A stretch of DNA of 64,000 nucleotides, from positions 1 through 64,000 of the forward strand of contig JASNZV010000016.1 in assembly GCA_048499455.1 (NCBI GenBank). Reading direction: 5' to 3'. Both the position numbers and the translations under genes were made by a program. Below the pieces are notes generated by a model. The model ran no database searches, was not told the origin of the DNA, and saw only the letters and a program-made list of their open reading frames with translations. The DNA comes from CFX5 sp023384495. Lineage in GTDB: Bacteria; Chloroflexota; Anaerolineae; Caldilineales; Caldilineaceae. Of the stretch, positions 52,061-60,619 are shown in pieces. Each line of letters starts with the position of its first letter. The stretch's first letter is position 1.

Positions 52061-52093
52061 AGGTGACAGTCACTTTTGAAGTGACTGTCACCT
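52061..52093. repeat. 33-bp palindrome AGGTGACA...TGTCACCT, copy 2
   Basis: Perfect 15-base arms AGGTGACAGTCACTT and AAGTGACTGTCACCT around TTG. Confidence 0.85.
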
Positions 52094-52188
52094 ATGCCGC
52101 CCAGTCCTGGACACGCCCGCGCAATGCTGGATTCACCCCAATTTGGGACTGTTCAAAATCTCACACAAACCCTTGCGCGGCAACCCGT

Positions 52189-52217
52189 TTGCCTGAAACG
52201 GCATTGCACCGTACAAT
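52189..52217 (+). promoter_or_regulatory. sigma70-type promoter for the epimerase/dehydratase gene
   Basis: TTGCCT at 52189-52194, 17-base spacer and TACAAT at 52212-52217, about 50 bases before the ATG at 52268, which also has a strong AAAGGAGAA ribosome site. Confidence 0.6.
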
Positions 52218-52267
52218 GAATTGGTCGCCAATGCCCGATAAAACACACCAACAAAGGAGAAACTGGA

Positions 52268-53278
52268 ATGAAAGTCCTCTTTATCGGCGGCACGGGCAAG
52301 ATCAGCTCGGCATGCGCCGCCCTGGCCGTGGAGCGCGGCGTCGAACTTTACTTCCTCAACCGCGGGCAGACCAGCGCCCGCCCCGCTCCCGCAGGCGTCC
52401 ACCAGATCCACGGCGATATCCGCGACCGCGCCTCGGCAGAAGCCGCGCTGGCCGGCCACACCTTCGATGTGGTGGTCGATTGGATCGCATTCACCGCTGA
52501 CCAGGTGCAGCTCGATATCGAGCTGTTCAGCGGGCGCACGGGGCAATACATCTTTATCAGCTCGGCGTCGGCCTACCAGACGCCGCCGGTCAACCTGCCC
52601 GCCACCGAATCGACGCCGCTCGACAACCCGCACTGGCTCTATTCGCGCAACAAGATCGCCTGCGAAGAGCGGCTCATGGACGAATACCGCAAGGCCAAGT
52701 TCCCCATGACCATCGTCCGCCCGTCGCACACCTACGACAAGACGCTGCTCCCCTTCACCGGCGGTTGGACGATTGTCGACCGCATGCGCAAGGGCAAGCC
52801 GGTGATCGTACACGGCGACGGCTCGTCGCTCTGGGTGATGACCCACCACCGCGACTTTGCCAAGGGCTTCGTACCACTCATGGGCAACAGCCGCGCCATC
52901 GGCGAGGCGTTCCACATTACGTCAGACGAGTGGCTGACCTGGAACCAGATCTACACCCTGGTGGCCAATGCCGCCGGCGTCGCCGAACCCAAGCTTGTGC
53001 ATGTGCCGTCCGACCTGATCAACGCGTATGACGAGGTGTGGGGGGCCAGTTTGTTGGGCGACAAGACCAACAGCATGGTCTTCGACAACACCAAGATCAA
53101 GCGCATCGCGCCCGATTTTGCCTGCACCATCCCCTTTGCCAAGGGCGCGCGCGAAGTCGTCGAGTGGTATGACGCTGACCCGGCCCGCCAGGTCATCGAC
53201 GAAAAACACGACGCGCTGCAAGAGCGCATTCTGGCCGCCTATCAGCAGGCCTGGCCGGAAAACACAACGGGGTGGTGA
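52268..53278 (+). CDS. NAD-dependent epimerase/dehydratase family protein
   Basis: Extended-SDR protein of 336 residues. The Rossmann nucleotide loop is GGTGKISSACA at 8-18; the catalytic region shows FISSASAYQT and later the YSRNKIACE stretch with the Tyr and Lys of the YxxxK motif. Sequence style resembles NAD-dependent nucleoside-diphosphate-sugar epimerases and mRNA-binding-like CSP41-type members. AAAGGAGAAACTGGA precedes the ATG. It is followed 158 bases on by a quinone reductase gene, with a 33-bp palindrome between. Substrate unknown. Confidence 0.85.
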   Translation: MKVLFIGGTGKISSACAALAVERGVELYFLNRGQTSARPAPAGVHQIHGDIRDRASAEAALAGHTFDVVVDWIAFTADQVQLDIELFSGRTGQYIFISSASAYQTPPVNLPATESTPLDNPHWLYSRNKIACEERLMDEYRKAKFPMTIVRPSHTYDKTLLPFTGGWTIVDRMRKGKPVIVHGDGSSLWVMTHHRDFAKGFVPLMGNSRAIGEAFHITSDEWLTWNQIYTLVANAAGVAEPKLVHVPSDLINAYDEVWGASLLGDKTNSMVFDNTKIKRIAPDFACTIPFAKGAREVVEWYDADPARQVIDEKHDALQERILAAYQQAWPENTTGW

Positions 53279-53314
53279 CAATCTGATGAGATGCGTCAAG
53301 AGCAAGGGGCGGGA

Positions 53315-53347
53315 AGGTGACAGTCACTTTGGAAGTGACTGTCACCT
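53315..53347. repeat. 33-bp palindrome AGGTGACA...TGTCACCT, copy 3
   Basis: Perfect 15-base arms around TGG. A partial extra right arm, TGACTGTCACCT, follows at about 53351-53362. Confidence 0.85.
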
Positions 53348-53436
53348 CATTGACTGTCACCTCATATGATGCGCCCTGCTGGAAAGCCGCAGGATGATTC
53401 GGCGAAACCGCGGTCAATATCCATAGGAGAAAAGCA

Positions 53437-54405
53437 ATGAAAGCCGTACGCGTTCACGAATTTGGCGACCCCAGCGTCCTCCGCTATGAGGACGCCCCCA
53501 CACCCGAACCCGGCGCCGGCGAGATTCTGGTGAAGGTGGCCGCCGCCGGCCTCAACTTTATCGACACCTATCACCGCCAGGGCTGGTATCCGTTGGAACG
53601 GCCCTTTGTGCTCGGCCAGGATGGGGCCGGCGTGGTGGAGAAGGTGGGCGAAGGGGTGACAGAGTTCAGCGTTGGCGACCAGGTGGCGTGGGCCCAACAC
53701 CAGGGTTCCTACGCCGACTATGCGTCTGTCAGCGCGGCCAAAGCGGTGCCTGTGCCCGCCGGCCTCGACATGCAGCAGGCGGCGGCTGTGCTGCTCCAGG
53801 GCATGACAGCCCACTATCTGGCCGTCAGCACCTTCCCGCTTCAGCCGGGCGACCGCTGTCTGGTCCACGCGGCGGCAGGCGGCACGGGCGCGCTCCTGGT
53901 GCAGATCGCCAAGCTGCGCGGGGCCTATGTCATCGGCACGGTGGGCACGGCAGAGAAGGCGCAGCTTGCCAAAGAGGCCGGCGCCGACGAGACGATCATC
54001 TACACCGAAACCGACTTCGAGGCAGAAACCAAACGGCTCACCAGCGGCAGGGGCGTGGATGTGGTCTATGATTCGGTGGGCAAGGATACCTTTGCGAAGA
54101 GCCTCAACTGCCTGCGCCCGCGCGGCTACATGGTGCTTTTTGGCCAGGCCAGCGGCCGCGTCGAACCCATCGACCCACAGATTCTCAACCTCAAGGGGTC
54201 GCTCTATCTCACCCGCCCCACCATGGGGGCATACGTCGCCACCCGCGAAGAGTTGCTCCAACGCGCCAGCGATCTCTTCAGTTGGATGCAGGCCGGCAAA
54301 TTGACCGTGCGCATCGACCGCGCCTTCCCCCTGGCCCAGGCCGCCGACGCCCACCGCTATCTCGAAGGCCGGCAGACCAAAGGCAAGGTGCTGCTCATCC
54401 CGTAA
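53437..54405 (+). CDS. quinone oxidoreductase (zinc-free MDR family)
   Basis: NADPH:quinone-reductase-like medium-chain dehydrogenase of 322 residues, the normal length. The GroES-like half has GQDGAGVVEKVGEGV; the Rossmann half has HAAAGGTGALLVQIAKLRGA, the AAxGGxG nucleotide loop. The Cys and His zinc ligands of alcohol dehydrogenases are absent, as expected for quinone reductases. ATAGGAGAAAAGCA precedes the ATG. It probably reduces quinones or enones with NADPH in the cytoplasm, protecting against electrophiles. The gene name qor would be acceptable but paralogues are common. Confidence 0.88.
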   Translation: MKAVRVHEFGDPSVLRYEDAPTPEPGAGEILVKVAAAGLNFIDTYHRQGWYPLERPFVLGQDGAGVVEKVGEGVTEFSVGDQVAWAQHQGSYADYASVSAAKAVPVPAGLDMQQAAAVLLQGMTAHYLAVSTFPLQPGDRCLVHAAAGGTGALLVQIAKLRGAYVIGTVGTAEKAQLAKEAGADETIIYTETDFEAETKRLTSGRGVDVVYDSVGKDTFAKSLNCLRPRGYMVLFGQASGRVEPIDPQILNLKGSLYLTRPTMGAYVATREELLQRASDLFSWMQAGKLTVRIDRAFPLAQAADAHRYLEGRQTKGKVLLIP

Positions 54406-54445
54406 GTTGCGCGGGCGAATCAAAGTGATACACGGACAGCAACAA

Positions 54446-54510
54446 CGTGCGACGCACTGGCCAGCGCCACTCCTGGATAACCACTCAGGTTCCGGCCAGT
54501 GCGTCGCACG
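54446..54510. terminator. perfect 17-bp hairpin after the quinone reductase gene
   Basis: CGTGCGACGCACTGGCC (54446-54462) and GGCCAGTGCGTCGCACG (54494-54510) pair perfectly around 31 bases, 40 bases after the stop. No T tract; a terminator or repeat element. Confidence 0.5.
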
Positions 54511-54549
54511 CCGCGATCTACCGGATGAATAAGGATTTGCACGCTGACC

Positions 54550-55518
54550 ATGACCCGAACGATCCTACTTGGCTTTGAACCGGACGAACTGACCGCCAAT
54601 CAGCGGGCGCAGATCGAAGCGTTGGCCCCCAACCACAACCTGCTCGTGACCACCGACCGGCGCCGCATCGAGCAGACGCTGGATGAGATCGAGATCGCAG
54701 TGCGCCGCTTTCCCACCGAGCTCTTCACCCACGCCCCCAATCTCCGCTGGTTTCAGCAGTGGGGCGCGGGCGCCGACTGGCTACTCAAGCACCCCGAAGT
54801 CGCCACATCCGATCTGGTCGTCACCAGCGGCTCGGGCATCCATGCCACCCCCATCTCCGAGCACATCCTGGCGCTGATCCTTGCGCTGGGACGCGGGTTG
54901 CATACGGCCATCCGGCATCAAGCGCAACACAAGTGGCAATCCCCCACCGACTGGGGGACGCTCTTTGAGTTGCCCGGCAAGACCATGCTGCTCGTCGGCG
55001 TGGGGGCCATCGGCGAGCGGACGGCGGCGATCGCCAGCGCGCTGGGCATGCGCGTCCTCGGCGTGCGCCGCGACGCAACGGTTGGCGCGGCGGGCGTGGC
55101 GGCCATGCACCCGCCCGAGGCGCTGCTCGACCTGCTGCCCGAGGCCGATTTCGTCGTCCTCACCGCGCCGTTGACGCCCGAAACCCGCCACCTCATCGGC
55201 GAGCGTGAGTTGCGCGCGATGAAGCCGTCGGCCTACCTTGTCAACATCGGCCGTGGCGGCACGGTGGATGAGCCGGCGCTGACCGCCGCGCTGCGCCAAG
55301 GGCGGGTCGCCGGCGCGGGGCTGGACGTTGTGGCCCAAGAGCCGCTCCCCCCCGATTCGCCCCTGTGGGAGATGCCCAACGTCATCATCACCGCACACTA
55401 CGCCGGCGCTACCCCCCACTATGACGAACGCGCCATGCCCATTTTTCTGGAGAACTTGCGCCGCTACCTGGCCGGCGAGCCGCTGCAAAATGTGGTGGAC
55501 AAGATGTTGGGATATTAG
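54550..55518 (+). CDS. D-2-hydroxyacid dehydrogenase
   Basis: NAD(P)-dependent D-2-hydroxyacid dehydrogenase of 322 residues. The nucleotide loop is VGVGAIGERTAAIASALG; catalytic residues are the Arg in NIGRGGTVDE, the Glu in VAQEPLPPDS and the His in ITAHYAG. It reduces 2-keto acids or glyoxylate/hydroxypyruvate-like substrates, or the reverse. The ribosome site is poor (AAGGA about 14 bases before the ATG). Its neighbours are a quinone reductase upstream and a DUF4160/DUF2442 pair downstream. Confidence 0.88.
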   Translation: MTRTILLGFEPDELTANQRAQIEALAPNHNLLVTTDRRRIEQTLDEIEIAVRRFPTELFTHAPNLRWFQQWGAGADWLLKHPEVATSDLVVTSGSGIHATPISEHILALILALGRGLHTAIRHQAQHKWQSPTDWGTLFELPGKTMLLVGVGAIGERTAAIASALGMRVLGVRRDATVGAAGVAAMHPPEALLDLLPEADFVVLTAPLTPETRHLIGERELRAMKPSAYLVNIGRGGTVDEPALTAALRQGRVAGAGLDVVAQEPLPPDSPLWEMPNVIITAHYAGATPHYDERAMPIFLENLRRYLAGEPLQNVVDKMLGY

Positions 55519-55618
55519 ATTTGAACAAAGAGAAGCAGTCGTGCGACTGATAGACAGAGCATTGATCCTGAAAACATGCTCAATTCCCCGTAATCTCTAT
55601 GGGCGGCCATCCAGTCTC

Positions 55619-55894
55619 ATGCCAGGGATCAGTCGTTTCTATGGTATAATCATTCGCATATTTACCGAAACTGGGGCCCGGCATCATCTGCCTCACCTTC
55701 ATGTGGCCTATCAGGGGCACAATGCTGTATTCAGCATTTCGCCAATTGACATGGTCGAGGGAACGTTGCCTCGACGTCAGCAGCACTTGGTGGAAGCATG
55801 GATTGAACTCTATCAAATCGATTTGATGGACAATTGGATGGCTGCAAATTCAGGGGCGCCAGTTCGACGGATTCCGCCTCTGGCGCGTTCTTAA
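55619..55894 (+). CDS. DUF4160 family small protein
   Basis: A 91-residue protein whose N-terminus MPGISRFYGIIIRIF and following HHLPHLHVAYQGHNA match the DUF4160 pattern (start, PHLHV, then YxGhxA). The ATG at 55619 is chosen because DUF4160 proteins begin exactly there; no strong ribosome site is visible. It lies 17 bases before a DUF2442 gene, the usual partner; such pairs are widespread, mobile-looking and sometimes proposed to be toxin-antitoxin-like, which is unproven. Confidence 0.78.
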   Translation: MPGISRFYGIIIRIFTETGARHHLPHLHVAYQGHNAVFSISPIDMVEGTLPRRQQHLVEAWIELYQIDLMDNWMAANSGAPVRRIPPLARS

Positions 55895-55911
55895 AGTCGA
55901 TGGAGAAAGTG

Positions 55912-56229
55912 ATGAAAACACGATTTAGCGCAAGGGTAATAGGCTTCGAAATTGTTGGACCTTATAGGATCCGTGTGACATTTGACGATCAGACCATGCA
56001 GACAATCGATTTTGAACCTGTGCTGTATGGGCATTACGGTGAGCCCTTGCGCGACCCCGAGTTCTTTGCCCAGGTGAGGATCGATCCTGATTTTCATACA
56101 CTGGTTTGGCCAAACGATGCCGATTTTGATGCGATGACGCTCTATCACTGGAACGATGGCGCCGGTGATGAATTGGCGCAGCGCGTCCGCAAGGGGAAGC
56201 CGCAGCCGAAGGAGATACTCTCCCCGTAA
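55912..56229 (+). CDS. DUF2442 family small protein
   Basis: A 105-residue protein with the DUF2442 core: YRIRVTFDDQTMQTIDF, a LRDPEFFAQVRIDPDFHTLVW segment and the FDAMTLY strand. GGAGAAAGTG directly before the ATG at 55912 decides the start. It follows the DUF4160 gene as a two-gene unit. In many DUF2442 proteins the domain is a small DNA-binding-like or partner module; function is not established. Confidence 0.8.
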   Translation: MKTRFSARVIGFEIVGPYRIRVTFDDQTMQTIDFEPVLYGHYGEPLRDPEFFAQVRIDPDFHTLVWPNDADFDAMTLYHWNDGAGDELAQRVRKGKPQPKEILSP

Positions 56230-56297
56230 ATCCAACTCTCTTTCCAGCAGATAGCCGATTGGTTTCAAGAACAGAGCGAGGAGATCAGTTTGCACCC

Positions 56298-57656
56298 ATG
56301 ACCGCACACGGAGAGGGCGCAACGCCCCATGTACGCAAGCGATATGCCCTTGTCGGCGCGGGCGGCCGCGCCGGCATGTTTGTCGACGCCATTGCCGGCC
56401 GCTTCCGCGAGCACGCCGAACTCGTCGGGCTGTGCGACCTGAGCCAGACGCGCATGGATTGGTACAACCGGCGGCTGGGCGAGCAGCACAACCTGCCGCC
56501 TGTCCCCACCTTTCACGCCGAGGCGTTCGACGAGATGGTGGCCGCGACCCGGCCCGATGTGGTCATCGTCACCACCATGGATTCGACCCACCACCTCTAC
56601 ATCAACCGGGCCATGGAGTTGGGTTGCGACGCCATCACCGAAAAGCCCATGACCATCGACGCGGCCAAGGCCCGTTCGATCTTCGACACCATCGAGCGCA
56701 CGGGGCGCAAGCTACGCGTCAGCTTCAATTACCGCTATTCGCCTATCGCCACCACCGTGCGCCAACAGATCATGGAGGGCAAGATCGGGCGCCCGCTCCA
56801 TGTCAACTTTCAGTGGGTGCTCGACACCTTTCATGGGGCCGACTACTTCCGCCGCTGGCATCGCGAGAAGGACAAGTCTGGTGGGCTGCTCGTCCACAAG
56901 GCTACCCACCACTTCGACCTGATCAACTGGTGGATCCAGTCCTATCCGCAACAGGTCTTTGCCTTTGGCGGCCTGCTCTTCTATGGCCGCAACAATGCCG
57001 AAGCGCGCGGCGAACGCTACGACTACGCACGCTACACCGGCCAATCCGCAGCCACCAAAGACCCGTTCGCCCTGCGGCTGGACACCCACCCCACGCTGCG
57101 CGAACTCTATCTGGCCGCCGAAGAGGAGACGGGCTACCTGCGCGACCGCAATGTCTTTGGCGACAACATCTCCGCCGAAGACACCATGAGCGTCACCGCC
57201 CGCTATCGCAACCAGGCGATCCTCACCTATTCGCTCATCGCCTATAGCCCGTGGGAGGGCTACCGCGTCGCCATCACCGGCGACAAGGGGCGGCTCGAGG
57301 TAGACCTGGTGGAGCAGGTGGGGCGCACCTTTGTGGCCGGCCAGGAGGAGACGCCCATCTTTGCGCCCAGCGACCCCGAAGTGCAGGCCCAGTTTGGGGG
57401 CGAACACATCCGCATCTTCCCCATGTTCGGGCGGCCCTACGAAGTTCCCATCCCCGAGGCTGAAGGGGGGCATGGCGGCGCCGACCCGGTGATGCTCGAG
57501 CAGATCTTCTCGCCCGACCCGCCGCATGACCCGTACAATCGCGCGGCGTCGCACATCGACGGCGCCGCGTCGATTCTGCTGGGGATTGCCGCTAACGAGT
57601 CGATTGCCAGCGGGCGCGCCATCCATGTCGATGAGTTGCTGCCGCTGCCCGGTTAG
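56298..57656 (+). CDS. Gfo/Idh/MocA family oxidoreductase
   Basis: NAD(P)-dependent sugar or inositol oxidoreductase of 452 residues, longer than the usual 330-390 because of an insert around residues 230-320. The Rossmann loop is GAGGRAGMF, the catalytic EKPMTID motif is present and HKATHHFDLINWW supplies the active-site His and Asp. GAGGAGATC lies 11 bases before the ATG at 56298; an upstream in-frame GTG is less likely. It opens a run of carbohydrate genes up to 61462, interrupted by a Uma2 gene. Confidence 0.87.
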   Translation: MTAHGEGATPHVRKRYALVGAGGRAGMFVDAIAGRFREHAELVGLCDLSQTRMDWYNRRLGEQHNLPPVPTFHAEAFDEMVAATRPDVVIVTTMDSTHHLYINRAMELGCDAITEKPMTIDAAKARSIFDTIERTGRKLRVSFNYRYSPIATTVRQQIMEGKIGRPLHVNFQWVLDTFHGADYFRRWHREKDKSGGLLVHKATHHFDLINWWIQSYPQQVFAFGGLLFYGRNNAEARGERYDYARYTGQSAATKDPFALRLDTHPTLRELYLAAEEETGYLRDRNVFGDNISAEDTMSVTARYRNQAILTYSLIAYSPWEGYRVAITGDKGRLEVDLVEQVGRTFVAGQEETPIFAPSDPEVQAQFGGEHIRIFPMFGRPYEVPIPEAEGGHGGADPVMLEQIFSPDPPHDPYNRAASHIDGAASILLGIAANESIASGRAIHVDELLPLPG

Positions 57657-57673
57657 CTTTGTCTGGAACATGA

Positions 57674-57748
57674 CCTACGCAACGCCTGATGGCTATCAGG
57701 AAAGACATCTTGGTCAACGAACAAACCTTCAGTCAGGGCTTGCGTATG
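57674..57748 (+). repeat. CTTACGCA-type element, 75-bp copy with decayed ends
   Basis: Ends CCTACGCA and TGCGTATG; interior GGTCAACGAACAAACCTTCAG matches the copy at 27111-27185 (one base different in this segment). Confidence 0.7.
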
Positions 57749-57773
57749 TACTTTGGAAATTGAGGAGGCAACC

Positions 57774-58538
57774 ATGGCCGAAGCCGTACTGGCGCCGCCG
57801 GTCGATCCCGAAACCAGTGACGGGGCGCCCCCCCGCCCGGATGTCAGCCACATCATCACGGAGGACGACGAGCCTGTGGACAATTTGCCTTCAGAGAAGC
57901 AACAGCGCCTGCTTGTCGAACCGCTCTATGTTTCCAAGGCCGTGCCGCGTCCATTTTTGGCTGCGGCCAATGTGGGCATCTTCTACGCGCTGACGCAGCC
58001 GCCCATTGTGCCCGACATGTTCCTCAGCCTGGGCGTCGAGGTGGCCGACGATTGGTGGGCGCAGGAACACCGGTCTTATTTCTTGTGGGAGTTTGGCAAG
58101 CCGCCCGACGTGGTGGTCGAGATTGTCTCGAACCGGCGCGGCGGCGAAACCGGACGCAAGGTTGAACGCTATGCCCAACTGGGCGTGCTCTATTATGTGA
58201 TCTTCGACCCACAGCAGTTGCTCCAATCAGAGCCGCTGCGGGTCTACGAGCTCCACGTGGGCGAATATCAGTTGCGACCCGATGACGCGTTGCCACGTGT
58301 CGAGCTGGCGTTGACGCTCTGGGAGGGCGCCTACGAAGACAAGCGAGACCGCTGGTTGCGCTGGTGCGACGTCAGCGGGAATATCCTGCCGACGGGCGTC
58401 GAGCTTGCCGAACAGCAGCGCCAGCGCGCCGAACAAGAGCGCCAACGGGCCGAGCAAGAGCGCCAACGCGCTGAACGGCTCGCCCTGCGCCTGCGCGAAC
58501 TGGGGATTGACCCCGATGAGGACAGGGCAGACGCATAG
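57774..58538 (+). CDS. Uma2 family protein with C-terminal coiled coil
   Basis: Protein of 254 residues with the Uma2 core PDMFLSLGVEVADDWW, PPDVVVEIVSNRRGGETGRK and VERYAQLGVLYYVIFDP, a PD-(D/E)xK-like site. Unlike the paralogue at 25454 it ends in heptad-like repeats of EQERQRA units (about 208-235), a predicted coiled coil. TTGAGGAGGCAACC decides the ATG at 57774. It interrupts a run of carbohydrate genes and directly follows a mobile-looking repeat, suggesting insertion. Biological role unknown. Confidence 0.84.
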   Translation: MAEAVLAPPVDPETSDGAPPRPDVSHIITEDDEPVDNLPSEKQQRLLVEPLYVSKAVPRPFLAAANVGIFYALTQPPIVPDMFLSLGVEVADDWWAQEHRSYFLWEFGKPPDVVVEIVSNRRGGETGRKVERYAQLGVLYYVIFDPQQLLQSEPLRVYELHVGEYQLRPDDALPRVELALTLWEGAYEDKRDRWLRWCDVSGNILPTGVELAEQQRQRAEQERQRAEQERQRAERLALRLRELGIDPDEDRADA

Positions 58539-58593
58539 GTGAGGCAGACAAAGAAGACAGCAGAAACGTAGTCACACTGAGGAGAAAATCTGA

Positions 58594-59364
58594 ATGAGCA
58601 TTCTGGACAAATTCCGGCTGGACAACCGTGTCGCCCTGGTCACTGGCGGCAACCGTGGCCTGGGCAAGCAGATGGCGACCGCGCTGGCCGAGGCCGGCGC
58701 TCAGGTGGCCCTGACCAGCCGCAGCGCCGCCGACGCGCAGGCCGTCGCGGCGCAGATCAGCGAGGCCACCGGACGCGCGTGCCGCGGTTATGCCTGCGAG
58801 GTCACCGACCCTGCCCAGGTGGATGGGCTGGCCCAACAGGTGCTGAGCGACTTCGGCCAGGTGGACATTCTCGTCAACAACGCGGGGATCAACATCCGCC
58901 GTCCCATCGAGGAGCTAACCCTGGAGGAGTTTAAGCTGGTGCAAGAGACCAATGTCACCGGGCCGTGGGTGCTCTGCCGGGCGCTGGCGCCCCACTTCAA
59001 GGCGCGCAAATATGGCCGCGTCATCAACATCGGCTCGACGCTCTCCATCATCAGCATCGCCGACCGCACCCCTTACGCCAGCAGCAAGGGCGCCATCTTG
59101 CAGATGACGCGCACCCTGGCGCTGGAATGGGCGCCCTATGGCGTCACGGTCAACTGTGTCATGCCCGGCCCCTTTGGCACCGAGATGAACCAGTCGCTCA
59201 TGGAGAACCCCGAGGCCTATCAGTCGTTCATTGCCAAAATCCCGTTGGGGCGCTGGGGAGACATCGAAGAGATCGGCGGCATTGCCGTCTTTTTGGGCAG
59301 CGACGCCAGCAGCTTTATCACCGGCGCCGCCATCACCATCGACGGCGGCTGGACGGTGCAGTGA
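58594..59364 (+). CDS. SDR family oxidoreductase
   Basis: Classical short-chain dehydrogenase of 256 residues. Nucleotide loop TGGNRGLGK, NNAGI motif, catalytic Tyr161 and Lys165 in YASSKGA, and PGPFGTEMN after the active site. It resembles gluconate 5-dehydrogenase-like and other sugar-acid SDRs. CTGAGGAGAAAATC precedes the ATG. The next gene, a mutarotase-like DUF4432 protein, starts 43 bases on. Predicted role is oxidation or reduction of a sugar, sugar acid or polyol. Confidence 0.88.
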   Translation: MSILDKFRLDNRVALVTGGNRGLGKQMATALAEAGAQVALTSRSAADAQAVAAQISEATGRACRGYACEVTDPAQVDGLAQQVLSDFGQVDILVNNAGINIRRPIEELTLEEFKLVQETNVTGPWVLCRALAPHFKARKYGRVINIGSTLSIISIADRTPYASSKGAILQMTRTLALEWAPYGVTVNCVMPGPFGTEMNQSLMENPEAYQSFIAKIPLGRWGDIEEIGGIAVFLGSDASSFITGAAITIDGGWTVQ

Positions 59365-59407
59365 GGTAAAACAGGTCGATACACATCTCCCAAACAGGAA
59401 CCAATCT

Positions 59408-60601
59408 ATGGCGCAATCTCCAACAACAATTCATCTAGCCCCCCACTTCTTCGACGCCCGCGAACGCACGCTCGTCGAACAGGGCGAGCTGGCGGCGACG
59501 ATCTTTACCTTTGACAGCGGGGTGGCGGGGCTGCGGCTGCGCAACAGCCAGGGCGAATTGGTCATGCTGCCGTTTCAGGGCCAGCAGATCTGGTCGGCTG
59601 CCTTTGGCGGACGCAACCTCACCATGAAGTCCATGTTCGACCAGCCCCGGCCTACCCTCGACTACCTGAGCACCTACGGCGGCTTTTTGCTCCACTGCGG
59701 CGCAACCGCGATGGGCGTGCCCATGGGCGAAGATACGCACCCGCTGCACGGCGAGCTGCCCAACGCGCCCTATCAGCGCGCCTGGGTGACGCTCGGCGAA
59801 GACGAGGGCGGCCCCTATCTCGCGTTGGGGGGCGCATACCAGCATACCATCGCCTTCAGCACCAACTACGTGGCTGAGCCGCAGGTCAAGCTCTACGCCG
59901 GCGCCACCCGCTGCTGGATCAGCATGACCGTGCGCAACCTCAAGGCGACGCCCATGGAACTCATGTACATGGCGCATGTCAACTTCCGCCCGGTGGATCA
60001 CGGCCGGCTCGTCTACACCGCCCACGCCACGCCCGAGACGGCGCGTGTGCGCAAGAGCATCCCCGCCCATGTGCGCCCCACCCTCGCCTATCTCCAGTTT
60101 TTGGATGACTTACAGGAGCACCCCGAAAAACATAACGTCTTGTCGCCCGATCTGCCTTTCGACCCCGAAGTGGTCTTTACCTTTGACTACCAGGCCGACG
60201 CCGAGGGCTGGGCGCATTCGATGCAGGTGCACCCCGACGGCAGCGCCGACTACATCCGCCACCGGCCCAGCGAATTGGACAAGGGCGTGCGCTGGATCTC
60301 GCGCACGCCGGACCAGGCGGCGCTGGGGCTTGTGCTCCCCTCCACTGCCGAGCCGGAGGGGTATCACGCTGAAAAGGCCAAAGGCAATATCCGTGTGCTC
60401 CCGGGGGGTGGTCTCTTCCACTGCGCGATGGAGGCCGGTTATCTTGACGCCGGCGAGGCCAAAGCGATGGCGACGAGGATCACGCAGATCATCGGCGATC
60501 CGCCACCGGCAGCCGCCAAACCGGCCAAACGGGGCCGTAAAAAGAAGGAAGAGAAAGCAGCGGCTGAAAAAGCGTCGGGAAAACGAAAGACAAAGGGATA
60601 G
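59408..60601 (+). CDS. DUF4432 aldose-epimerase-like protein with basic tail
   Basis: Protein of 397 residues with the galactose-mutarotase-like beta-sandwich pattern of DUF4432 (FQGQQIWSAAFGGRNLTMKS; GATAMGVPMGEDTHPLHGEL, with conserved His). The ATG at 59408 follows CAGGAACC; the much longer open frame overlapping the SDR gene is not real. The last 35 residues are Lys/Ala-rich (AKPAKRGRKKKEEKAAAEKA), a basic tail I do not expect on this enzyme. Probably interconverts sugar anomers or acts on a sugar acid made by the neighbouring SDR. Confidence 0.8.
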   Translation: MAQSPTTIHLAPHFFDARERTLVEQGELAATIFTFDSGVAGLRLRNSQGELVMLPFQGQQIWSAAFGGRNLTMKSMFDQPRPTLDYLSTYGGFLLHCGATAMGVPMGEDTHPLHGELPNAPYQRAWVTLGEDEGGPYLALGGAYQHTIAFSTNYVAEPQVKLYAGATRCWISMTVRNLKATPMELMYMAHVNFRPVDHGRLVYTAHATPETARVRKSIPAHVRPTLAYLQFLDDLQEHPEKHNVLSPDLPFDPEVVFTFDYQADAEGWAHSMQVHPDGSADYIRHRPSELDKGVRWISRTPDQAALGLVLPSTAEPEGYHAEKAKGNIRVLPGGGLFHCAMEAGYLDAGEAKAMATRITQIIGDPPPAAAKPAKRGRKKKEEKAAAEKASGKRKTKG

Positions 60602-60619
60602 CGCAAGGAGCGTTCATTC

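Larger units (their letters stand above)
51751..52267. other. 517-base intergenic region
   Basis: Contains divergent promoters (minus 51996-52024, plus 52189-52217), one perfect 33-bp palindrome and a possible 54-codon minus-strand frame. Nothing else is recognised. Confidence 0.6.

Noticed and set aside
52012..52500. Frames containing repeated EVTVT peptides
   Set aside because: The peptide is only the translation of the 33-bp palindrome; the same happens at 61550-61794 and 53193-53417.
55645..55650. Perfect TATAAT box
   Set aside because: It lies inside the DUF4160 coding sequence, with no -35 box at a suitable distance.
59231..59407. Longer start for the DUF4432 gene overlapping the SDR gene
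   Set aside because: The extension is the SDR gene read in another frame; the ATG at 59408 has its own ribosome site and begins the family match.
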